Assembly (NCBI GenBank): GCA_951802425.1
Contig: OX637803.1
Location: 1,612,001-1,676,000, forward strand
Direction: 5' to 3'
DNA: 64,000 bases
Origin: Clavaria fumosa
Lineage: Eukaryota; Basidiomycota; Agaricomycetes; Agaricales; Clavariaceae
Shown piece by piece: positions 23,060 through 34,840 of the stretch. Numbering within the stretch: the stretch's first letter is position 1; each line of letters opens with the position of its first letter. The notes under the pieces were generated by a model. That model saw nothing but the letters and a program-made list of their open reading frames with translations. It was not told the DNA's origin and searched no databases. Position numbers and translations under genes: made by a program.

Positions 23060-23898
23060 TCAAACCAGCCAGTTTCCTTCTGGTCGAGGGGGTTCTTCTT
23101 TGACGCGTGCCGTAATTCGAATCTGAGATTCAAAGGGTCTCACGGCTGCTGCCGGAGTGTCAATTGATAAGGCACAAATTTTCAAACTCAGCTCGGCAGG
23201 GAACGGCCGCATCGCTCCTTCGGAACTGCGCAGTTGGCCTGTTGAATGGTCGTCAACCCTGACAGGTCTGATGATATTGGCCCCAGCCGCATCATCAACG
23301 GAGACGTGAACTATACCGCTTGGCTCTTCAGTGGGAATCTGCGGAAGGTGTTTGTACGCGAAGAGTCTGATGTATGAATTTTTTTTGGGATCAATGAAAC
23401 ACGCGACGAGCCGCAGACTGAATCCACGTCTAGTCCTTTTTACGATTGGACACCTGATGCGAACTCCCACCAAGATGAATATCTCCATAGCTACCGGCCG
23501 GACCGCAACGTTGTGTCCCGAGCCGCGAACCACTGATTTCGTATTTGGAACCTGCGGTAAATTGTGCAAGTAACGATTGATGATATAAAGTGTGAGCACA
23601 GTCGACATTCGGAGAAACAAAGGATCAGTAATTTGCATGTTTCAGTCTAGTCCTCTGCTTCCGAAAGTCTCTTTTTTTTTTGGGCTCACAGTTGCAGTAC
23701 AGTAATTTGAATTTTCCCGTTCTTAGCTTCGGGGCAAAGTCGCACGGTCTCTGATCTGGGGTGGCTCTGCTCGCGTGTCAAGGTAGCCCCCCCGACAATT
23801 TCGACAGCGAGATAGTCCTTGTCTCCATGATAACGAACGTACGGCATCACCAAGTCAAATGACAGGGAAGATCCCGGTGTTGAAACCCAGATATTAAA
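23060..23898 (-). CDS. Doubtful gene, two coding-like blocks
   Basis: Block B (23551-23060) is an open frame ending VKEEPPRPEGNWLV with a varied, soluble-protein composition (VRPVRVDDHSTGQLRSSEG). Block A (about 23898-23701) reads LSFDLVMPYVRYHGDKDYLAV and continues to KIQIT. They join in phase through a 149-bp intron from 23700 to 23552 (acceptor TACCGCAG), longer than local introns. Stops in all frames lie between the blocks. I recognise no family and cannot place a start. It could be a real small gene, an expressed relic or a decayed gene. Its stop is 12 bp upstream of the NPT1 ATG. Confidence 0.35.
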
Positions 23899-24528
23899 AA
23901 AAAAGAGGCTTCGGCTTCGTCAGACAGACAGTTCTCATCATACAAGCTTAAGATCTCAGGTCAGAATCTACCCGCTTATGATGGTGTTACTGCTTTATTA
24001 TTTTCAGAAATTTTAAAAAAATTATTTTATATTCAGCACTCACCCCCCGTTTGTTGTCTGAATGGGATCACCGCAATGCCCAATGACCCCCAGGTGACGG
24101 CGTTATCCCACCTTTTGCGAACTAGCCCTACGGGGGTTGAATGGGGGTGGTTCGGTTCCTAGATCCGATCGACGCCCGAATGCGATAGTCTGAAACCTTT
24201 GGACCGTCTCGCGCTCTTGTGCATGTCCGCTTGCCTAATCTTGGGTTGGGTATTTGGCCACGTCGATTCATGGCCACCTCGAGCTCGCTCCTCCTCTTCT
24301 TTTTACTTTGCGCCGACTTCTAGTGAGGCACTCTCACTGACCTTCTCTCGCCCCTGCTACTTCGCGTGAGTCGGCCTTCTCCTCGTCGGCCTTTTCTTTA
24401 CACCAACCTTGTTCGCGTCTTTGTCGCCACCCCGGGGCCTCGTTCACCGTATCCTTTTCCAGCTTCGACCCCCTGGCGACCTCGAGGTCACAACTGATTT
24501 TCTTTGTCTCCCCGTCGTCTTCCTATGG
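23899..24528. promoter_or_regulatory. Upstream region of the homeodomain gene
   Basis: No coding signal. There is an AT-rich tract at 23985-24035 and long C/T-rich stretches at 24270-24480, a common feature of basidiomycete promoters and 5' leaders. A short imperfect inverted repeat of C and G runs lies at 24090-24150. Confidence 0.45.
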
Positions 24529-26539
24529 ATGGCCAGCCAAAGCAACTTCTCCGCAATGGTCACTGATCTCGCTGACGCTTCGACTGATGGCATGCTCCAC
24601 GGAAACCTTATCTTGCCTGTGACAAGTGGCGAGCGCATCGCGCTGCAACTCGACCCGACGGAAATGGGTGGCTCGGCCCACCAACGCCTGCAAGAAGGCT
24701 TCCGCCATCCCTCCGCGCAATCGTCCCCCAGTCCCACATTCGACTCTCCCGAAACACCTGTCGAACACCGGCCCCACTCCGCCCACGGAACGTCCGACAC
24801 CCGCATGCCGGAGCGCCCGGCCCCCACCCTCCACCACACCCGTTCTTCGACGTCGCTCCTCGGAAAGGTAGAGAGAGAGAAGCGGAAGCGGTCGCGGGTC
24901 ACGCCCGATCAGCTCGTCCACCTTGAGCGTTTCTTCGCAGCGGACAGGAGTCCCACCGCCGCCCGCAGGCGCGAGATCAGCGAGCTGCTGGGGATGCATG
25001 AGCGGCAGACGCAGATCTGGTTCCAGAACAGGCAAAGCTGACTATTTGTTCTGGCCTGCTGTTCACGGCGTCATTGACGGATGTTTGGTTCACAGACGGG
25101 CAAAGGCAAAAATGCAGGATGGAAAGCAAAAAAGTCAAGGTAGCAGGACGGACACTCCGCCCGATACCCCACCCGAGTTATCCACAGGGTTCGAAATCGA
25201 GCTTCAGAATCTGATACACGAGGACGAACGTAAGCATGCCCGCCGAAATCTCTCTTGGGTTCGCATTGTTCAAATATTCCCTTGCCCAGCCGTGACAATC
25301 ATACCGTGCACGGACCTTTCGATTGGCACATGGCGGCGCATCGCGAGCAGCTCGGGCAAGCACGACCTTGTAGCCTACGTCTGCGAAACCAAGCGGTGCT
25401 TGACGTGGTTCATCCACTCCGAGGGATACGGCTTCAAGATGGAGATCTCCTTCGACATCATACTGGAGACGCAGTTCAGCAACGCGGCGCCCGGCTCCGG
25501 GCTGGCCTCCTTCTTCCTTTCTCGACCCCCTGTATTCTATTTGGAGACTGCCCCCGAACGCCGGCCGGATGGCGTCGCGGTCAGGCACTGGAAGCGCTGC
25601 GTCGACTGGACGGAGGACCAGCAGGCGACCAAGGTGCTGCGCCACGACCTCATCGGTTCCGCGATCCAGCTGGCGCATTTCCTGAGGAACCTGAACGCCA
25701 CCAAGGCGGGCTTCAACCAGGTCCGGCCGCCCCACTACTCGCCGCAGTCCTCGCAACGGCCAGCGATGGCGTTGCCACAGCCACCGCTGTCGACCCTGCG
25801 CGGGCCTGGATTCGACCCGCAGAGGGAGGCCGAACTGCAGCAGCAGCAGGGCGACGAGGACCCGGCCCACAGGCGGTCGATCTCCGGCCCTCCACCCCCG
25901 GAGTCCCCATACTCGCACCACCACGCCACGTCGTCGCCCGCTACCCTCGCGCCGCCTGGGGCGTTCGCGCAGTGTCTGCCTCCGACTATTCCGCTGACGT
26001 TGTATTCGCAGGAGGCACCCCACCCCCACTCCCATCCTGCTCCGCATCCCCACTCCCACCCCCCTCTTCCTGTGGCGCCGTCGCCTACCCACTACGAGTC
26101 TGCGCTATTTCCGACCTTCTCCGCGCAAAAGCCCCATACCAATTCCGACGCCGCCCCCGTCATGCACTCGCACTCCGCTGCAATGCAGGCCTACACCGTA
26201 CCAGAACAGAACAACAGGTCTTTTTCGACAGAGATGCAGCAGCACCCGCAGCACCACACACATCACAGGCACAGCGAGATGTTTCTCGGAGAGACGAAGG
26301 CCTTGCCCTATCCGGCGGTAGCGGCGCGGCGCCCTTCCTCCTCTGACTCCCACATGTCTGCCACCCACACGCCCCCGCCGACGCTTCTAAACCACGTCAG
26401 GTACAATCAGCAGCAATGCCACGTCCAAGCGTCGGTCCACGTCCCACCATCGTCTGGTGCGGCCGGTCACATGATGTCGGGCCTGTCTGCGGTCGCGTTC
26501 GAGTCCGACGGCAGATCGTATCGCGGAGAAGTGGGTTAA
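24529..26539 (+). CDS. Homeodomain transcription factor (mushroom hom-type)
   Basis: Exons 24529-25031, 25096-25229 and 25290-26539 give 628 residues. The homeodomain (about residues 112-175) has KRKRSRVTPDQLVHLERFF and IWFQNR|RAKAK. Intron 1 splits it inside the Arg codon after WFQN and starts with GC, because no GT donor exists that keeps the motif. A second conserved block follows (VTIIPCTDLSIGTWRRIA, TWFIHSEGYGFKMEISFD, LSRPPVFYLE, VLRHDLIGSAIQLAHFLRNL) that is typical of this basidiomycete family and may be a second folded domain. The C-terminal 300 residues are H/P/S/Q-rich. Relatives regulate dikaryon and fruiting-body development, but which paralogue this is cannot be told. It is not a mating-type HD gene, since no divergent HD partner is present. 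Confidence 0.88.
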
Positions 26540-26855
26540 TCCACCTCCCCCCGCTCGTCCAGTTTATCGCTTTCTTTTCTTTTGCCTTTTTTTATCATCA
26601 CTTCCTTCGCTGCTCGTTCCATACCTTGCTACTTTTGGCGGCTTGGAATCCAGGGCAGCCCACAGTCTTTACAGACAACAAGAAATCCAACGAGACCACA
26701 GAAAGCAGTGGATCGAACTAAACGCTAAGTCAGTTTGCTTTGAATTGTAAATTTTTTGATATATCATATCTAGCCGTCATAATTGCCCTTTAGACGAGTG
26801 TACTAATCGTCGTCCAAGTAGTGACAAAATATTTACATTTCGTACATATAGTAAA
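26540..26855. other. Convergent 3' regions of the homeodomain gene and TIM13
   Basis: No gene seen. T-rich tracts near 26570-26640 and an AT-rich stretch with AATTTTTTGATATATC near 26747 fit polyadenylation regions. Confidence 0.45.
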
Positions 26856-27437
26856 TCAGCCTTCTGAATTAAGCATTTCATTGTCGAGGCGAGATTGTGA
26901 ACGATTTTGAGCCAGTATGTTGACGTACGTTTTGCTGACGATGTTGACTGGCAAAGGTTTGCTTTGTCTAGTAACACGACGAATAGAACGCTTGAAAACG
27001 TACAAACATCCATGTATCTCATCAAGCAATTTGATAGGCAATTCTAGAAGTGAAGACCTTCAAAAACATATATATATATATTGAGGTACGGAAACGCTCA
27101 CCTCTTCATTTCGGGAGAGCTGCGTCGACGGGCTGGTAATGCACTTGGCAAAACATTTCTCGTTCACTTTCTACTGGACCACAACGCCATACAGTGAGCC
27201 TCACAGCATTAGCGGGGAAACGAAGGTGCTTTTTTTTGGCACTTTTGAACGCTCACGTTCATCAGCTCTTGCGCGTTCGCGAGAGCAATTTCTGACCGAA
27301 TGTTGTCCATCACGGCCGCTTTCCTGGCGGCCTGGTCTTTGACAGCGGTTGGAACAACGGATTTAAAAAGAAGGCATGAACGAGCGCGTACCAGACGAGC
27401 CAGGACTTGGAGGAGAAGGTCTGAAGAAATCGGACAT
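26856..27437 (-). CDS. TIM13: Mitochondrial import subunit Tim13
   Basis: Five small exons, 27437-27392, 27336-27257, 27170-27102, 27043-27004 and 26947-26856, give 108 residues. No ORF finder shows the protein as one frame. AVMDNIRSEIALANAQELMN is followed by the twin CX3C motifs, CFAKC and CLSNC, 16 residues apart, then YMDVFNIVSKTYV. These are the hallmarks of Tim13, which with Tim8 forms the 70 kDa hexameric chaperone of the intermembrane space that carries Tim23 and other hydrophobic precursors. Intron 3 holds a (TA)n microsatellite. The gene is divergent from JJJ1 with 257 bp between start codons. Confidence 0.92.
27067..27082. repeat. (TA)n microsatellite in a TIM13 intron
   Basis: About eight TA units inside TIM13 intron 3 (27044-27101). 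Length changes should not affect the protein. Confidence 0.8.
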
Positions 27438-27694
27438 GTCTGCGAGCAATAAAAAAGTGCTTTGCAAAAAAGTTGCTGGTCACGAGTTGGCTGCCGCGTC
27501 TCTCATCCGAGCCCTGAGACTCTGAGTCGCGTGTGCGCTGCTGCCCATCGCTGAATGTGTTGAAAAAAAAGTGGTCTCTGACGGAACTCACACCTTCAGT
27601 ACGTGAACTACAAAACGAACGAGCGGAACTATAGCTAAGACATCTGAAACAGTACTGTAACTGGGTTCTGAGCTTGTACCAGTCACAACTCTGA

Positions 27695-29864
<2,170 letters not shown>

Positions 29865-29904
29865 CAAATACGTCTTACACTAATAATGAACACTACGCCA
29901 AGAA

Positions 29905-31198
29905 TCAACCCATGAGTTGGGAGACATCGTCCGGCGGATACTTCGTTTGTGAGAACGTGATTAAACTGCTCGATATCAGGCAATTGTCGCAGACCTTAAA
30001 TTAAAGGGACAACGCACCGTTTGAGACTCTGGATGTATTTGCGACTGACTTCGTCATTCAAGACGTGCGCAACTTGGTCAGAAGATATCTTCTCGCGCGC
30101 TGAGCGCTCATGGATGCTGTTAACGGTGATTGTGTGAATATAGAAAAGAGGAATCTGCATGGCCGATGTACATACCCGACCATAGTGACGCCGATAGGCC
30201 AGGGTGCATTGCCAATAGACAGACGAAGATAAGAATCATTCGCTTTCTGATATTGACGACGCTGCATGAAATGTACTATCTCGGAAATGCGTGTCAACAT
30301 GTCAGGAGGAAGCGACTGCATGAAAATATCAATGAGATGGTATTTATTGTGAATGACAAGTTACTCTTACCCTCGAACGCAATGTTTTGAAGAGCGGCTT
30401 GAGATATTCCGCGGATTGGACTTGGGTTGCAGCGGCGCGCTTCCCTTGAGTAGAGCGGATGACATGTTCTGGAACGGACAATGAGTGAGAGCTCATTGCA
30501 TGAAAGCGGAGACCGCAGACCTGGTCTCTCATCCATAGCTTCCTCCCATTCCTTCAATATCCTCTTGAGAGCATAGTAGATGATGGGATATAATTTGTTG
30601 GGATCAGTTTTGAGGAGGCTCAGATCTAGAACAGCGCTGGAGGTGGTATTCGAATCGTCTTTCTTCTTCCCTTTGCCTTTGTTCTGGAGTTCCCTCTCTA
30701 CGTTTTCCACGTCCTCAAGCGCTTTCTTGAAATCATTCTGGCCGCCCTGACGCTCATGGCCCTTCTCTTCTATAAGCTCGAGGGCGCGCAGACGAAGTCT
30801 ACGCTCCTTGTCTGACTCGGCGAAGAGCCTGATGGGTTGACCCTTGGCACGCAAACGACGGACGGTCTCCTCGTTAGAGATGTTGAACGATTCCGCTTTG
30901 GAGGACGAGGCCTCGTCCTCTCGACTTGTAGGTTGAGGAGACGCACGGGGTGATGGAGATGGGACAGATGTCTGAACGCCACTGATGAACGGGTATCCTT
31001 GGTGTAGGGTTCAGTCTAGAAACGCACTTTAACGACGCGACCAGCGTCATTCCTCGACTGTTGTTCCTTCTCTCTCTCCTTCTCCCTGGCGAGCCTCTCA
31101 ATGTCACCTTTGCGCATGTACTTGGCCGGGCGATCAGTGAAGACAGGATCCTTCAATGCCTTGCGCTTTTGCGCAAGCTCGGCCTTGAGAGCATCCAT
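29905..31198 (-). CDS. PRP18: Pre-mRNA-splicing factor Prp18
   Basis: Exons 31198-31028, 30971-30521, 30468-30371, 30315-30176, 30116-30018 and 29968-29905 give 340 residues. The N-terminal PRP4-like segment ([19 protein letters not shown]) and the C-terminal helical Prp18 domain ([70 protein letters not shown]) are complete. Prp18 acts in the second catalytic step with Slu7. The last exon was placed by the conserved [11 protein letters not shown]; a nearer acceptor would make a 23-bp intron and was rejected. The gene is divergent from COX12 with 90 bp between start codons and a CACGTG at 31231-31236 in that gap. Confidence 0.92.
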
Positions 31199-31288
31199 GA
31201 TGAGGTTCGAGGAGGAGAGGTCTGGACGTGCACGTGATGTGGCCTGGATGACTGCTTACATAATTCAAAGCCGGTTCATCCCCTCATC

Positions 31289-31871
31289 ATGACTGACCTG
31301 AAGGACCCAGTAGAATTGACGGAGTCGGAAGAGAAACCCTCCAAGTGGGTATTTAAGCTAGTCGTCTCTCAGGTTTTTGTCAGCGCTGAGCGAGCCACAG
31401 CAAGTTTGTCCTGCAGACCGCGCCTTTTGATGGTGAGCAAGATTGAGCGGCTTCGCGGGCGACGCCTACTCATCCCGCTTTTGTGGTCAGCGCGTTTTCC
31501 AAACACCAACCAGACGAGGCATTGGTCGGAATTCTAGCTAAGCCTTTGCATCATGGAGGCAGCTGAGATATTTCTTTGTTTCAGCTTCCAAAACTATACG
31601 GATTATTTCAAGTGCATAGCCGCGAAAGGTGAAGAGTTCGCTCCATGCAAGCAATTCAAGAGAGCCTACCGCTCTCTTTGTCCTGGTGAGCAAACACCCG
31701 ATGGATTACTACGGACGATTCTGATGACTAGTTCACCCTACCAGGATTTTGGGTAAGTTTGATCCGTTTCATCCAGCAATGGCAACGTGCGCGACCACTC
31801 ATCCCTCACAGGTCGACAAATGGGATGAACAGCGGGAAAACGGGACTTTCCCCGCCAACTTGCAACCATGA
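31289..31871 (+). CDS. COX12: Cytochrome c oxidase subunit VIb (Cox12)
   Basis: Six exons, 31289-31344, 31401-31432, 31491-31524, 31585-31685, 31745-31752 and 31812-31871, give 96 residues. The twin Cys motifs are intact: C-x9-C (CFQNYTDYFKC) and C-x10-C (CKQFKRAYRSLC), as in the CHCH fold oxidised by Mia40 in the intermembrane space. RFPNTNQTRHC and WDEQRENGTFP also match. Exon 5 is a microexon of 8 nt (GATTTTGG) that completes the Gly codon and adds F and W. Skipping it would shift frame. Together with COX10 this links two oxidase genes to one window. Confidence 0.93.
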
Positions 31872-32006
31872 TAATTTAGAGAGAGAGGCGCAGAGCGTTT
31901 AGATCAAGAACATTGGGGTTAGGGTTGAATAAGCCGTGACTTTCCCCCTGTTCCTCCTTTCTCTGCACAACAACGGTCCATTGTCCTCAACGAGGCTTCA
32001 ACTTTC

Positions 32007-34671
32007 ATGAGTCTTTCGACCCTTAGTGAGCATGCATCGAGGTTGGGACAGCGTCTGTCAGAGAGTTTCTCTGAGCACACTCGAGATCTCGCCGTCGCTC
32101 GCACTTCTGGCGCTTTTTACCTCGAAGCCTCAGAGGATGCGTTGAGAAATATAGCGAGCCAGCTAGACTCTAATAACGATAGAGAGAAACTGGACGCCTT
32201 GAAGAGGCTGATAGCTGTGAGTCAAAGGCTCGTTTGCAGGCGATATTTAGGTTGAGAGTCCCCGCAATAGCTCATCTCCAAAGGCCGTAACGTCTCCGAG
32301 TACTTTGCTCAGGTTGTCAAAAATGTAGCCTCTCAAAACCTGGAAATTCGTAAACTTGTCTACATCTATCTCCTGCGCTATGCAGAACAAGAGCCAGACC
32401 TAGCACTCTTGTCTATCAACACCTTCCAGAAAGATCTCACAGATGCCAACCCGCTGATACGAGCCATGGCCCTCCGAGTGCTTAGTGGTATCAAGGTGCC
32501 ATTGATTGGAAATATTCTTGTGTTGGCAATCAAAAAGTGCAGCGCAGATATCAGCCCTTATGTTAGGAAAGCGGCTGCACTGGCCATCCCACGATGCTTT
32601 GCGTGAGGCTTCTTATTTTCGCAACAATTGATCCTTACATTTTATGTATGCTCTGCAGACTAGACCCGTCTCTGGGCTCGCAGCTTGTTGACATAATAGC
32701 GACGTTATTGCGAGATCGGTCCCCCTTGTCAATCGGCAGCGTCACGGTCGCCTTTCAGACTGTATGCCCAACGAGGTTGGACCTCTTGCACCAACAATAC
32801 CGACGCCTTTGCAGGATGATCATGGATGTGGATGAATGGGGACAGGTTGACTTGCTCGGTCTGTTGGTGCGATATGCGCGGACGATGTTGCGCAGACCGA
32901 AAACGCAGGTCGAAGGCGAAACCCAGACTGAGGAGTTTGATCCTGACTTAACGTTGCTTTTGACCTCCTCAGAGCCAGTACTTCATTCCGCGAATCCGGC
33001 TGTAAGTCGAAGTCTGTTCGCCCACCACCGGAGTAATTTTCTTACCTAGTCGCGGAATCACCCAGGTCGTCCTCGCCGCCGTTCGCGTCTTTCACCACAT
33101 TGGTCCCACCCACATGATGTCGAGAACGGTGGCGCCTCTTCTGCGACTCCTCCACGTGTCTCGAGAAGTAGAACGCGTCACCCTCTCGTGCCTCCTCGTT
33201 CTGTCTCGTTCCTTGCCCGTGGGTGATCCGCCCTCCATTGTCTATCCGAGCACGTCATCGCTCGGCGTCTGCTGGGCATCGACTGATGTAGCCTAGGATC
33301 TCTTCGCCCCGTTATATGCGCGTTTTCTTGTGCGTTCCGACGATCCGCCAGCCGTCAAGGTGGACAAGGTCCAGCTGCTGCTCAATGTTATCACCGTTGA
33401 CAATCACCAAGCCATCTTGCGGGAGTTCATAGTCAGTTTTCGATGATGACCATCAAGTTTACTGCTCGATGACACTCGGCATCGCCGTACAGGAATACAC
33501 CGACGATGTGGACGATGGCCTCGTGTCCGCCTCCATCCGAGCCATTGGCAGATGCGCACATCTTTTCCCAGATCGTGCCCCCCAATGTCTGACGGCACTA
33601 CTGACCATGGTCGATAGTCGATATGGTTCGCTTCTTACCCCTCCGCTCCGACGTGTCCTGACATAAGGGTGTAGACATCGTCGTGAGCAACGCGATCCTG
33701 GTCCTGAAATCGCTCATCCAGAACCGTCTGCACATCTCCACGGCCTCCGACAGACCGGCAGCCCATTCGACCGTGGCCATGATATCGCAACTCGGGAGTC
33801 GAGTTGAAGCCATCCGGCATCCGCAAGCCAAGGCGTGTGTGCTCTGGCTTGTAGGGCAGTACTCTGCGCATCCTGGACTCGATACTTTCGATAAAGGTTC
33901 TTTCCTTGGGGCGCCTGACGTGCTCAGGAAATGCGCCAAGTCCTTTGGCACTGAGGTCTGCGTTGTTTGTTCCACCCCTTCACCAAGGTCATCTCCATTA
34001 ACACCAAATAGACCACAGGAGTCAAATTACAAGTCATCACTCTTGCTGCAAAGCTCCTCACTCTCGCTCCGAAGAACGAAACGCTGCTGTTGTTAGGCCG
34101 TTATGTCTTCTGTCTCGCACGATATGACCTCGACTACGACGTCCGCGATCGAGCGCGGACGCTCGCTGCGCTTCTAAGCAGCTTTGTGCCAAGTCTGGAT
34201 GACAGAGCACCCGCAGAACAGACAGGAGTCGTACTTCGCAGGGAACAAGTGCAGCTGGTCCTCTTCAATGGCAAGACCGATGTTGCTGAATCAACGAGTG
34301 CGAGCCGCAACTTGCTTTCCTGTACATAAACGCTGACAGTTTGATCTCAGTTCCAGAACACGACGAGATCGGGTCGCTTGCGACACTCTCAAAGAAAGGA
34401 CTGAGACCCTCTATTAAGTTACCCGACTGGTTGGAGAAAGGGACTGATTCGTCTTTGCGCTATTCGGAAGACGATATTCGACATTCGCAACCCCGTGTCC
34501 CCCAGAATGTCCCCCAGAATGTCTCCCAGGATGTCAGCGAACCTGTAACACGGAGTGCGAAAGACAGTTTGTCCCTCCCGACTTCTGGGGCTCCGATAGA
34601 TTTGGAACAATTCTATAAGGACAGTGATGACGATGATAGTGAGGACAGTGATGACGATGATAGTGAGGAAA

Positions 34672-34703
<32 letters not shown>

Positions 34704-34823
34704 AAGACTTTTAGTGACGAATCCGATACGGTTCATGGGAATCCCCATGCCCAAGGTCACACAGAAATTGTGGAGGACAAAATCTTGGAAACGACGCATG
34801 TATCGCAAGAAACCCACGCCTAG
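32007..34823 (+). CDS. APL6: AP-3 adaptor complex beta subunit (Apl6)
   Basis: Nine exons, 32007-32216, 32271-32602, 32659-33001, 33066-33218, 33297-33431, 33493-33625, 33675-33955, 34012-34297 and 34351-34823, give 781 residues. The adaptin trunk is clear: [92 protein letters not shown]-3 carries cargo from the Golgi or endosomes to the vacuole. After the trunk come a [13 protein letters not shown] acidic hinge and a short tail; no C-terminal ear domain is seen, as in many fungal AP-3 beta chains. The stop is 17 bp from the CWH43 stop (convergent, overlapping UTRs expected). Confidence 0.9.
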
Positions 34824-34840
34824 CAACATCACGGAGACAT

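Noticed and set aside
25255..26346. 363-codon second frame over the homeodomain gene
   Set aside because: Overlaps the conserved block of the true frame and has no conserved features.
24529..26539. Mating-type HD locus
   Set aside because: A single homeodomain gene with no divergent HD1/HD2 partner and no flanking mitochondrial intermediate peptidase gene in view.
26777..27591. Separate small ORFs on the minus strand in this region
   Set aside because: They are intron-spanning frames of the five-exon TIM13 gene.
29995..30017. 23-bp last intron in PRP18
   Set aside because: The next acceptor (29969) gives a normal 49-bp intron and restores the conserved [11 protein letters not shown].
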